A stretch of 64,000 nucleotides of DNA from assembly GCA_963677655.1 (NCBI GenBank), contig OY782088.1; one strand, given 5' to 3'. The notes beneath the pieces were generated by a model that ran no database searches, was not told the DNA's origin, and saw only the letters and a program-made list of their open reading frames with translations. The stretch comes from Saccharicrinis sp963677655. GTDB taxonomy: Bacteria > Bacteroidota > Bacteroidia > Bacteroidales > Marinilabiliaceae. Each line of letters opens with the position of its first letter. Positions within the stretch are counted from its first letter, which is position 1. A program made the position numbers and the translations under genes. Below are positions 1 through 8,346 of the stretch, one piece after another.

Positions 1-1004
1 ATCCCTTTGCAATCACCATATCTTTTTGCAAACACTTCAGATGCTTCAGTGGGAATAAAGCCTGCGTATCCTTGTTCGTAGGCAACATATTTAATGTTTT
101 GATGAATCCAATAGTAGATTGTTTTTGCTTTTTCTGTATCATTTAAACCATTGGTAATTTCATTTACCTTATTTACTAATTCTTCTGATATATCTTTATT
201 AACATTCTTAACAAAGTCATAGTAAAAATTATAAAGTAAGCCAGGTGTACCAAAATACTTGGATATATTATTATTGATATTGGTTTGTTTAATATAAAGT
301 TGAATATGAGGACTAAAATGACTTACTGAATAATATTTGCCAGACTGATAATGATAAGGCTTTACATCCTTTACTTCCCATTCGTAATAGTAATATTTTC
401 CTTTTTTATATTCATTAAAAGATATAGGAGTTACATCTTCGTTGAATAATTTATATCCGATGTCTATATCCCGATGTACTTTAACAGTTACCTTTGAATG
501 AGCAACAGGTAAAAATGATTGAAAATAACATGTTCTTAGAAAGCGAGGATTTTTATAATTTATAGTATATTTTAAATATGTTTTTGAACCTGATTCTAAT
601 GATGGATATGAGAATTGTAAGGTTTTTGAATCATCGTAAAATATACCTCCATCAGTACTATGAGTTTCTTGAAATTGATCTACTTTAAATTTGTTAAAAC
701 CATTGCCTTCAGGAACTAAAGAATAAGCATCTATGTCTGAAATTGAAGTGAAACTGCTAAAAAATATATAGTCTTTAGTAAATCCCTTTGTATTATGATT
801 TGTTAATTGAACTTCTTTTGTGTTGGTTTGAGTTACAACTAATGAATCATCAACGATATCAATTGTATATTCATAATGTAATTGATTGATTACACCGTGA
901 TAATCAGCATAGTTATTTTCAAGGTCAGAAGCTTTAATATTGACAAAAATAGTTGTTAATATTAAAAGTATAATACTTTTAAATATGTGAAGTTTTAAAT
1001 TCAT
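1..1004 (-). CDS. DUF3857/transglutaminase-like exported protein (partial, C-terminus outside window)
   Basis: I translated this frame by hand because it runs off the left edge. It starts at an ATG at 1004 with a hydrophobic signal peptide (MNLKLHIFKSIILLILTTIF), and is open for 334 codons. The first 250 residues or so look like the beta-rich DUF3857 domain. The visible end carries IPTEASEVFAKRYGDCKG, the segment around the catalytic cysteine of transglutaminase-like proteases; the His and Asp of the triad lie outside the window. In Bacteroidota such proteins are exported and their substrates are generally unknown. It begins 22 nt after the stop of the TPR/MORN gene upstream, so the two are probably co-transcribed. 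Family assignment is good; the actual reaction is not known and could be only peptide binding. Confidence 0.8.
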   Translation of the reverse strand, partial: MNLKLHIFKSIILLILTTIFVNIKASDLENNYADYHGVINQLHYEYTIDIVDDSLVVTQTNTKEVQLTNHNTKGFTKDYIFFSSFTSISDIDAYSLVPEGNGFNKFKVDQFQETHSTDGGIFYDDSKTLQFSYPSLESGSKTYLKYTINYKNPRFLRTCYFQSFLPVAHSKVTVKVHRDIDIGYKLFNEDVTPISFNEYKKGKYYYYEWEVKDVKPYHYQSGKYYSVSHFSPHIQLYIKQTNINNNISKYFGTPGLLYNFYYDFVKNVNKDISEELVNKVNEITNGLNDTEKAKTIYYWIHQNIKYVAYEQGYAGFIPTEASEVFAKRYGDCKG

Positions 1005-1026
1005 CAAGCTGTGTTTTTCTTTTACT

Positions 1027-4000
1027 TTAATTCTTCTTGTAATCAATTATTCTTCCACTATAGAATGTTGTTGATCTTATTGGTTTACCTTCATTATTAA
1101 ATTCAACTGATTCACCGTGTTTTTGGTCATTTTTATATTGGGTTGTTCTTTTCTTCTTGCCATTTTCAAAGAATGTCATATATTCTCCATTCAACATATC
1201 CTGTTGGTATATGCATTTCTTTTTAAGCTTTCCATTCCTGAAAAAGGTTTCACTTGTACCATTTAGCACTCCATTTTTATAATGATTATGTTGTCTGATT
1301 GCCCCATTTGCATAGTATTTTATTCTTTCACCATCAGGTACATAATTTATAAACTCTTGTATATAACTTTTTTTACCATTATTAAAGTATGCAACAACTT
1401 CAAAGTCTGGTTTGTCAATGAAAATAGTATCGCATAAAGTGTTATTAATATTATATTGGTATGCATAAAATTCGTCATCAGCGAAAAGCTTTTTTATTAG
1501 AAGTTCTCCATCTTTGTCATATAAAAAGACATCTCCATTTAGCATGTTGTTATTGTAATGCTCTATTAGCTTAATTTCACCTGTTTCATAATATGTAGTG
1601 TAAATAGAATCCAATTGATCATTATAATAATAAATTTCTTCATGTAAGGCTCCATTATCATAATATGTTAACCATTTTCCAAACTGCTTTCCGTTTATAT
1701 ATTTCCCTTTGGTTCTTATCTGACCGTTGGAATGAAAACTTTTGTAATCTCCTGATCGTTTATCATTTTCAAATGATTGTTCTGTACTTAATGACCCATC
1801 AGCAAAATACCAATTAAATGAACCATAATATATACCACCAACGACATTAGCTTTTGCCATTACAAAATCAGAATCGCTCATGATCTCATATGCAGGTTGT
1901 TTAAATAAATCATATTCATTTAATAAATTTCCTTGAGGGGTGAAATTCTGAACTTTTGTAATTTTATTATTTAGATATTTGAATTTTAATAGTGTGTTTC
2001 CTTCTATATCGTAATTGGAAAGCCAACCATTCAGTTTCCCATTCAAATAATACATACTTTGATTCAGATCTCCATTATTTAAATAGTAGTTCCAAAAACC
2101 ATCAATAGTACCATTTTTATAATATCCTTCTGAAGTTAAAACTGCATTTAAAGAATAAGATTGGTAAATGCCATTTAAGTTACCTTCAGTGTAATTATAT
2201 TGTTCTTTTACCTGTCCATTATTATAAAATGTTTTATATAAACCTTCTAACTTTCCATTTTTATAAAAAGCCTCATTTTTTATATTTCCACTCTTATAAT
2301 ACCAAATCCATTTATCAGATCTTTTTCCAGATACAAAATCTCCGCTTAATATCTTTTTCCCATCACAAGCATAAGTGATAAACTTGAAAGTCCCTTCCTC
2401 ATTTCCATATGATGCAATTGGCTTTCCATCTTTATGGAAAGAAGTAACTTTAATAATTGTTCCATTATTATGTTCTTCTTTTAAATAAAGATTACCGTCA
2501 TTATCGTAATATTTAAACTCACCATCATAGTTACCTTCTTTATTATAATTCCCAATTTCTTTGACTATTCCGTTATGATAGTATTCTGTTTTTACTCCAG
2601 TTAGCAAGCCAGCTTTAAAATTCTGAACTATTGATTTATTTCCATTATAGTGATAGTCTGTCCACAGACCTTCTTCTTTATTGTCTTTTAGTAGGCCTGT
2701 ATGTTTTAATTTTCCATTATAGTAATATTCTTTGTATATGCCCTCACCCTTACCATCTTTATATAACTTCTGTATTTCAATTTGTCCATTTGGAAAAAAT
2801 GAAGTGTACAAGCCATTATATTTATCATCTTTGTAATAGAGGCTATCTTGTAATGATCCGGTAGGATAGTAGTCTAATGCTTTTCCATTTTTCTGGTCAT
2901 CAATAAAATGAGTAATTGCAGATTTATTACCAAACTCATCAAACCAAATAATATCACCTTCAACTTTTCCATTGATATAATTTACTTTGACAGCTAATGT
3001 ATCTGTGCTGTGGTATTTAAGCCAATCGCCATTTAATTCACCATCTTTCAGTGTTTCAATAGTTTCAAGTTGACCATTATTTAAATAATATTTCCAAATA
3101 CCATTTTTCTTTCCATTGATATAATTTCCTTCAGCATGTTTTTCTCCATTTGAGTAAAAATAACACCATTCGCCATCACTATTGCCTTCTTTATTTTTAT
3201 TACCTATGGAGTATACTTTGCCATTGTCGAAATAATCAAACACATATTTTTTAGGTTCTCCAATTATATTTGCGGTTCTAATTCCTTTAATAAAGGCCAA
3301 TTGACTGCCTGTTTCGTAAAAAGCATCCAGTTCTTTTTCGTGTTTTTCATTGTATTTTGAAACCACATCTTGTCCTGTAGATCTGAGTAAGGTATATAAA
3401 AATGGATTTATATGTCCCCCCTGATATATTGCTTTATAAAATGGAAAATACATTTGAGCCCAAAAATCTTCCTCCTTGGTATTATACGGGAGAACTTCCA
3501 TTAGCATTTTTGTTTGTTTTACTAATGAGGCATTAAATTCAATTGGTTGAGGATATCTTGCTGTTAAAACAATCTTTGCTCTGAAATAATGATCAATTTC
3601 TTCAAAAAGGCTGTTGTCATCTATCACCTCGATAAACGATCCTTGTGTAGTATCAATATAGTTATTTGATAAATTTTCAATAAATATTAAGATTTGGTTA
3701 CTACGGTTACTTGCAGGTTCAAGAGCTAAAAATGTTTCTAAGGATAACATTGATCTGGTATATTGCTTTTGTCGCGCTGCAAGTTTGCCCAGTTGCATGT
3801 GACTTGAGGCATGATATGGATTACACCTTAAGGCTTCTTGAAAACATCTTTGTGCCTTACTATATTCTTCTATTTTTAAATATGAAATTCCTAAATTATA
3901 ATGCAATAAGTATTCATAAGGATATTCTTTAACAGCATTTTCGTAAATTTCAATTGATTTTTGGGTGTCACCTGTATATTCGTAAATAGTTCCTTTAGTT

Positions 4001-4293
4001 CTTAATAAATTACATCGCATATTACTTTTGTTAGCTAATCCCTTATTGACAGCAATAAAAGCACTATCAAATTTTTCCATAGCCATAAAGGTCATAGCCA
4101 TTTCTGTCAGCATCCAATTGTAGTTTGAATCATTTTCATGAACCATTTTATATGATTCAATTGCTTCTGAAAATTTATTTTCGTCGTAGAGGTTATTACC
4201 TTTTTTTATGTAGTCTTCAGATGGTGTTTGTGATAAAATTGAAGTTGAGAATATTACAACAAGAGAAAATAGGCTTAGTAATTTATAAAACAT
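1027..4293 (-). CDS. Large exported TPR and MORN-variant (YwqK-type) repeat protein
   Basis: The 1088-residue product has a signal peptide (about residues 1-22), then a TPR region (about 24-205, with motifs such as HYNLGISYLKIEEYSKAQRCF), a linker region to about 345, and then roughly thirty copies of a 22-24-residue repeat to the end. The repeats have the pattern G-x-W/Y-x-x-Y-x-x-N-G-x-hydrophobic, as in NGKKNGIWKYYLNNGQLE. This is the MORN_2 variant found in YwqK-family proteins. No catalytic motif is visible, so a periplasmic or surface scaffold for binding is more likely than an enzyme. The antitoxin label often attached to the repeat family is not supported by the context here, since no toxin gene is adjacent. 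It probably forms an operon with the downstream transglutaminase-like gene, 22 nt away. Confidence 0.8.
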   Translation of the reverse strand: MFYKLLSLFSLVVIFSTSILSQTPSEDYIKKGNNLYDENKFSEAIESYKMVHENDSNYNWMLTEMAMTFMAMEKFDSAFIAVNKGLANKSNMRCNLLRTKGTIYEYTGDTQKSIEIYENAVKEYPYEYLLHYNLGISYLKIEEYSKAQRCFQEALRCNPYHASSHMQLGKLAARQKQYTRSMLSLETFLALEPASNRSNQILIFIENLSNNYIDTTQGSFIEVIDDNSLFEEIDHYFRAKIVLTARYPQPIEFNASLVKQTKMLMEVLPYNTKEEDFWAQMYFPFYKAIYQGGHINPFLYTLLRSTGQDVVSKYNEKHEKELDAFYETGSQLAFIKGIRTANIIGEPKKYVFDYFDNGKVYSIGNKNKEGNSDGEWCYFYSNGEKHAEGNYINGKKNGIWKYYLNNGQLETIETLKDGELNGDWLKYHSTDTLAVKVNYINGKVEGDIIWFDEFGNKSAITHFIDDQKNGKALDYYPTGSLQDSLYYKDDKYNGLYTSFFPNGQIEIQKLYKDGKGEGIYKEYYYNGKLKHTGLLKDNKEEGLWTDYHYNGNKSIVQNFKAGLLTGVKTEYYHNGIVKEIGNYNKEGNYDGEFKYYDNDGNLYLKEEHNNGTIIKVTSFHKDGKPIASYGNEEGTFKFITYACDGKKILSGDFVSGKRSDKWIWYYKSGNIKNEAFYKNGKLEGLYKTFYNNGQVKEQYNYTEGNLNGIYQSYSLNAVLTSEGYYKNGTIDGFWNYYLNNGDLNQSMYYLNGKLNGWLSNYDIEGNTLLKFKYLNNKITKVQNFTPQGNLLNEYDLFKQPAYEIMSDSDFVMAKANVVGGIYYGSFNWYFADGSLSTEQSFENDKRSGDYKSFHSNGQIRTKGKYINGKQFGKWLTYYDNGALHEEIYYYNDQLDSIYTTYYETGEIKLIEHYNNNMLNGDVFLYDKDGELLIKKLFADDEFYAYQYNINNTLCDTIFIDKPDFEVVAYFNNGKKSYIQEFINYVPDGERIKYYANGAIRQHNHYKNGVLNGTSETFFRNGKLKKKCIYQQDMLNGEYMTFFENGKKKRTTQYKNDQKHGESVEFNNEGKPIRSTTFYSGRIIDYKKN

Positions 4294-4370
4294 TATGTGA
4301 GTGATTTGAATGTAATTCTATTTTGGAAAAATAGTAACAATTATGGGCTTTAACAAAGGCACCAGGAATA

Positions 4371-4402
4371 AACTGTTGTAAAACAGTTATCCCAAAGGGG
4401 AT
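4371..4402. repeat. Two back-to-back small hairpins in the spacer upstream of the TPR/MORN gene
   Basis: AACTGTTGTAAAACAGTT (4371-4388) is a 7-bp stem with a 4-nt loop, and ATCCCAAAGGGGAT (4389-4402) is a 5-bp stem directly abutting it. They lie between the small lipoprotein gene and the TPR/MORN gene on the minus strand. They could be a weak terminator of the former or a structured leader of the latter; there is no T-run to decide. Confidence 0.45.
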
Positions 4403-4456
4403 ATAGATGATACCCAAAACAGTATAGAAAAAAGGTCAATTATATTATTCTAAATT

Positions 4457-4738
4457 TTACTTTCTTTTTTTTCGAACCAATTGAATTCCTCCAAATCCTG
4501 AAATTATTGATATATAAAAGCCAAGATCGTACCACCAGCCTGTATTGTTTATTTCATATATAGAGATGGATTCATTGAAAAGACCTAAAATTAGAGAGAA
4601 AGGAGCGATCCACCCATGCCATATACCAGAAAAGAAACCTGCCGGATCAGCAGGATTGTACGATCCACCTCCGGGCAAACAGGATGTAAATAAGAAAGAT
4701 ATAAAAATTATAAAGCAGGTGAATTTGATATTTTTCAT
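4457..4738 (-). CDS. Small membrane lipoprotein of unknown function
   Basis: I start this gene at the ATG at 4738, giving 93 residues. It opens with a clear lipoprotein signal, a hydrophobic stretch ending in LFTSC with the lipobox cysteine near residue 20. The mature part has a conserved-looking segment FFSGIWHGWIAPFSLI and a second hydrophobic stretch, WWYDLGFYISIISGFGG, before a basic tail (RKKRK). That layout suggests a lipid-anchored protein with one or two membrane segments. The open frame extends upstream to 4876, but those 46 codons overlap leuB and its terminator and have no signal-like character. I do not recognise a function. It lies beyond the leuB terminator, so it is probably transcribed separately from the leu genes. 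Confidence 0.65.
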   Translation of the reverse strand: MKNIKFTCFIIFISFLFTSCLPGGGSYNPADPAGFFSGIWHGWIAPFSLILGLFNESISIYEINNTGWWYDLGFYISIISGFGGIQLVRKKRK

Positions 4739-4784
4739 AACAGGTTTATTTATTGGATGAAATATTTCGGACCAATAATTTAAT

Positions 4785-4822
4785 AAAAAAAAAGGATGCC
4801 TTAGACTAAAGACATCCTTTTT
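4785..4822 (-). terminator. Intrinsic terminator of the ilv-leu cluster
   Basis: Read on the minus strand, AAAGGATGTC and GGCATCCTTT form a stem with a short loop, followed by a run of T. It begins about 26 nt after the leuB stop codon, which marks the end of the leucine genes. Confidence 0.8.
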
Positions 4823-4848
4823 AGTAATATTTTGTTTATAGGTGGAAA

Positions 4849-5907
4849 TTATCCTGCAATATATTTTGCCACCCAATCACCAACTTCTGAAGTTTTATAT
4901 GCTTTTTCTTTGTTAATATCTTCAGTAACAACACCTTCTTCTAACGATTTATTAACAGCTTCACGAACTAATTTAGCCTCTTCTAATAAGTCTAGAGATT
5001 CTAATAGCATAGCAGCAGAAAGAATAGTTGCAACAGGGTTTGCGATATCTTTACCCGCAGCTTGTGGATAAGAACCGTGAATAGGCTCAAAAACTGAAGT
5101 GTGAATACCTACAGATGCAGATGGTAATAAACCTAAAGATCCAGTAATAACAGAAGCTTCATCACTAATAATATCACCAAACATGTTCTCTGTTACCATA
5201 ACATCAAACTTCTTAGGCCATTGAATTAACTGCATAGCAGCGTTGTCAACAAACATGTAGTCAACTTCAATGTCTTTATAATCTGGTTCCATTGCCTGAG
5301 CTGTTTCTCTCCATAAGCGAGATGTAGCTAAAACGTTTGCTTTATCAACAACCGTTAATCTTTTATCTCTCTTATCAGCATAAGAGAATGCAAGCTTCAA
5401 GATTCTTTCAATTTCTTCTTTTGTATATACACAGTTATCAAAAGCTTTTGTTAAGTCTTCTGAACGGCCTTTGTCTCCAAAATAGATTCCACCAGTAAGC
5501 TCTCTTACAACAACAAGATCAGCTCCTTCTACGATATCTAAACGTAATGGACTTTTTTCTAATAATGAAGGGAAAGTTGTTACAGGACGAATATTTGCAT
5601 AAAGACCTAATTTTTTACGCATTGCTAATAATCCTTGTTCCGGACGAACTTTTGCTTTAGGATCGTTATCAAATTTAGGATCACCAATTGCTCCAAATAA
5701 TACAGCATCTGATTTCATACAGATTTCGTGAGTATCATCCGGGTAAGGATTTCCAACCTGATCAATTGCACAAGCTCCTACTAAAGCAGGTGTATACTCA
5801 ACTTCGTGATTAAATTTAGTAGCAACAGCATCAATTGCTTTCTGTGCTTGGGCTACGATTTCCGGACCAATTCCGTCTCCGGCTAATACAGCAATATTCA
5901 ATTTCAT
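4849..5907 (-). CDS. leuB: 3-isopropylmalate dehydrogenase
   Basis: LeuB oxidises and decarboxylates 3-isopropylmalate to 4-methyl-2-oxopentanoate using NAD+, the third leucine-specific step. In the citramalate route the same enzyme family turns 3-methylmalate into 2-oxobutanoate. The 352-residue protein has the normal length. It begins MKLNIAVLAGDGIGPEIVAQ and carries the substrate and metal signature VTENMFGDIISDEAS near residues 235-250, with the aspartates that bind Mg2+. GSYPQAAGKDIANP near the C-terminus is the usual dinucleotide-binding region. It is the last gene of the ilv-leu cluster, 134 nt after the second LeuA-family gene, and is followed by a clear terminator. Identity is secure; dual use in isoleucine synthesis is inference from the neighbour. 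Confidence 0.95.
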   Translation of the reverse strand: MKLNIAVLAGDGIGPEIVAQAQKAIDAVATKFNHEVEYTPALVGACAIDQVGNPYPDDTHEICMKSDAVLFGAIGDPKFDNDPKAKVRPEQGLLAMRKKLGLYANIRPVTTFPSLLEKSPLRLDIVEGADLVVVRELTGGIYFGDKGRSEDLTKAFDNCVYTKEEIERILKLAFSYADKRDKRLTVVDKANVLATSRLWRETAQAMEPDYKDIEVDYMFVDNAAMQLIQWPKKFDVMVTENMFGDIISDEASVITGSLGLLPSASVGIHTSVFEPIHGSYPQAAGKDIANPVATILSAAMLLESLDLLEEAKLVREAVNKSLEEGVVTEDINKEKAYKTSEVGDWVAKYIAG

Positions 5908-5910
5908 TTC

Positions 5911-5950
5911 TTAAGACTTTTAGATAAAAGATTATAGATAATAGACTCAA
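5911..5950 (+). repeat. AT-rich dispersed motif copy (AGATTTTAGATAATAGATT-like)
   Basis: The spacer between leuB and the citramalate-synthase-like gene carries a segment resembling TTAGATTTTAGATAATAGAT, a motif seen again at 34360-34402, 45934-45976 and 51801-51824. A second, looser copy on the minus strand covers 6003-6041. The similarity is by eye and low-complexity bias could explain part of it. Confidence 0.4.
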
Positions 5951-6041
5951 TAATCTCTTATATCTTTTAATGATTTATTTTTAATATTCATGGAGATAAG
6001 ATTGTCTAATGTCTCTTATCTCTTATCTGATTGTCTAAAAT

Positions 6042-7598
6042 TTACTTTTCAAAATTATCTTTCCAGTTCGCTTGACGAGTTAAGGTTCCTTCCTCGATAA
6101 CATTAAGAACTTTTATTGTGGCTTCGATGGCAGCCTGAGTTTGATCGGCAGCTAAACCTCTGGTTTTGATTTCCACACCCTTATAATCCCAGGTAATCAT
6201 TGTTTCAACGAAAGCGTCGGTTTTACCACCTGGAGGTATACTAACCCAGTAGTCTGAAAGTATAGGATGAACTTTATCTAATTTTTTATAAATTCTCCAT
6301 AATGCTTTCATAAAAGCATCATATTGTCCATCACCTACAGCTGTTTCGTCATAACGATTACCATTAATCTCTAAACTAACAGATGCTAACGGTCTTAAAT
6401 CGTGCGCCAAAGATAAGTTATAATTTCTGATTTTAATAGCATCTTTAACGGAAGAACTCTTTAATACATCTGCTATAATAAAAGGTAAATCTTCAATAGT
6501 GACAGTTTTCTTTTTATCACCTAATTCAATTACCCTTTGTGTAATTTTTTTCATCTCCTCAGAATCAAGCTCAATTCCTAATTCTTCAAGATTTTTCTTA
6601 ATATTAGCTTTTCCTGATGTTTTACCTAATGCGTAACGACGGTTTCTTCCAAATCGTTCAGGCATTAAGTTATTGAAATATAGATTGTCTTTACTGTCAC
6701 CATCAGCATGTACTCCACTACATTGTGTAAATACGTTGTATCCTGTTATGGGTTGGTTTTCCGGGATTCTTAGTCCGGAGAATTGTTCTACTACTTTACT
6801 TACGCGGGTAATTTTAGATTCATCTAAGTTGTTTTCAAGCTTCAGGTGATCGTTAAGGATTCCTATCACACTTGCCAACGGAGCATTTCCTGCTCTTTCT
6901 CCTAATCCGTTTACTGTTGTATGAATACCTGAAATACCTGTTTTTAATGCCGAGAATACATTGGCAACAGCCATGTCGTAATCGTTATGTGGATGGAAGT
7001 CAAAATGAGTATCAGGAAAACGGCTGATCATCTCCGTACAAAAATCATAAGTCTGATCTGGATTTAACACTCCTAAAGTATCCGGTAACATGATACGTTT
7101 GACGTTCATTTTTTTAAGCTCACCAACTACATAATATACATAATCAGGTGAGGTTAACATACCGTTACTCCAATCTTCAAGATACACATTTACCTCAATG
7201 CCCATAGCTGTAGCATTTTCAACCAGCTTTGAGACATCATTCATATGCTCTTCCGGAGTTTTACGAAGTTGTCCTTGTACGTGCTTTAATGAGCCTTTGG
7301 TAAGTAAGTTAATAACTTTGGCACCTGCATCTTTAATCCACTTTAGTGATATATCTCCATCAACAAAACCTAAAACTTCTATTTTCTCTAGAAAATTATG
7401 TTTATTGGCCCACTCTGTTATTCGTTTAACTGCATCAAATTCTCCTTCCGAAACCCGTGCAGAAGCAACTTCTATACGGTCAACTCTCAGTTCTTCTAAT
7501 AATAACTTGGCCATTGCAAGTTTCTCACCAACGTTAAAAGATACTCCAGTGGTTTGTTCTCCATCCCGGAGTGTGGTATCCATTAATTCTATTTTCAT
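6042..7598 (-). CDS. cimA: LeuA-family acyltransferase, probable (R)-citramalate synthase
   Basis: This 518-residue protein is a second member of the 2-isopropylmalate/citramalate/homocitrate synthase family in the same locus. Near the N-terminus DTTLRDGEQTTG provides the metal and acetyl-CoA site, with HPHNDYD (about 200) and NGLGERAGN (about 230) following. The C-terminal 130 residues form an alpha-isopropylmalate-synthase-type regulatory domain (DETAVGDGQYDAF). It clearly differs from the canonical LeuA at 9867-11360. No threonine deaminase gene is present here, and the gene sits between leuD and leuB, whose products can process citramalate. I therefore favour condensation of pyruvate with acetyl-CoA for isoleucine synthesis. 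A second isopropylmalate synthase is the main alternative; sequence alone does not settle substrate choice. Confidence 0.7.
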   Translation of the reverse strand: MKIELMDTTLRDGEQTTGVSFNVGEKLAMAKLLLEELRVDRIEVASARVSEGEFDAVKRITEWANKHNFLEKIEVLGFVDGDISLKWIKDAGAKVINLLTKGSLKHVQGQLRKTPEEHMNDVSKLVENATAMGIEVNVYLEDWSNGMLTSPDYVYYVVGELKKMNVKRIMLPDTLGVLNPDQTYDFCTEMISRFPDTHFDFHPHNDYDMAVANVFSALKTGISGIHTTVNGLGERAGNAPLASVIGILNDHLKLENNLDESKITRVSKVVEQFSGLRIPENQPITGYNVFTQCSGVHADGDSKDNLYFNNLMPERFGRNRRYALGKTSGKANIKKNLEELGIELDSEEMKKITQRVIELGDKKKTVTIEDLPFIIADVLKSSSVKDAIKIRNYNLSLAHDLRPLASVSLEINGNRYDETAVGDGQYDAFMKALWRIYKKLDKVHPILSDYWVSIPPGGKTDAFVETMITWDYKGVEIKTRGLAADQTQAAIEATIKVLNVIEEGTLTRQANWKDNFEK

Positions 7599-7691
7599 GC
7601 TTCTAGATTATATCAAAGTATACGAGAAACTTTATAAGACTTTCAGCGTCCTATAGATGGTAGATATTGTAATATTTAATTACGCATATAA

Positions 7692-7726
7692 AACGGCATA
7701 AATCTTAAAAATTGATTTATACCGTT
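7692..7726 (-). terminator. Hairpin after leuD, possible weak terminator or processing site
   Basis: On the minus strand AACGG-ATAAATC and GATTTAT-CCGTT pair around a 9-nt loop, 17 nt after the leuD stop, followed by TTTA. The T-run is short, so partial read-through into the next gene is likely. It could set the ratio of leuD to downstream expression. Confidence 0.5.
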
Positions 7727-7742
7727 ATTATATCTTATCTTA

Positions 7743-8327
7743 TTAAGCTTTTGATGTTTCAAAAGCTTCAATTTCATCTTTCACACTGATCAAGTAATCA
7801 ATATCATCAAAACCATTTAATAAACAGTTCTTTTTATATCCATTGATTTCAAAAGATTCAGTTTTACCTGTTGCCTTATTAGTAATTGTTTGTTCTTCAA
7901 GATTAACAACTACAGTGTTTTTCTCGTCTGCTGCAAATAATTCCGATAAAAATTCCTCTGTTACAACAACTGGTAGTACACCATTGTTCAACGAGTTGTT
8001 TTTAAAGATATCTGCAAAGAAACTTGAAACAACAACTTTAAATCCATATCCATGAACAGCCCATGCAGCGTGTTCACGAGAAGATCCTGAACCAAAGTTT
8101 TTTCCTGCAACTAATACAGAACCTGTGTATTTAGGATCATTTAAAACGAAATCAGCTTTTGCTGAACCATCTTTGTTATATCTCCAGTCTGCGAATAAGT
8201 TATCACCAAAACCTTCTTTAGTGGTAGCCTTTAAAAATCGAGCAGGTATAATTTGGTCAGTATCCACGTTCTCAATAGGAAGTGGTACATAGGTTGATTC
8301 TAATGTAACAAATTTATCTATTGGCAT
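7743..8327 (-). CDS. leuD: 3-isopropylmalate dehydratase small subunit
   Basis: LeuD is the swivel-domain subunit of isopropylmalate isomerase and works with LeuC to convert 2- to 3-isopropylmalate, and probably citramalate to 3-methylmalate. At 194 residues it is typical of the longer LeuD form. The recognition segments DTDQIIPARFL (about 21-31) and GKNFGSGSSREHAAWA (about 74-89) are intact; the second holds the substrate-contacting Ser-Arg. It starts 19 nt after the leuC stop, so the two subunits are translated from one message, as is usual. Identity is secure. Confidence 0.95.
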   Translation of the reverse strand: MPIDKFVTLESTYVPLPIENVDTDQIIPARFLKATTKEGFGDNLFADWRYNKDGSAKADFVLNDPKYTGSVLVAGKNFGSGSSREHAAWAVHGYGFKVVVSSFFADIFKNNSLNNGVLPVVVTEEFLSELFAADEKNTVVVNLEEQTITNKATGKTESFEINGYKKNCLLNGFDDIDYLISVKDEIEAFETSKA

Positions 8328-8346
8328 TTTCTCTAATTTTTAAGTA

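Noticed and set aside
4739..4876. N-terminal extension of the small lipoprotein
   Set aside because: It would overlap leuB and span its terminator; a proper lipoprotein signal starts at 4738.
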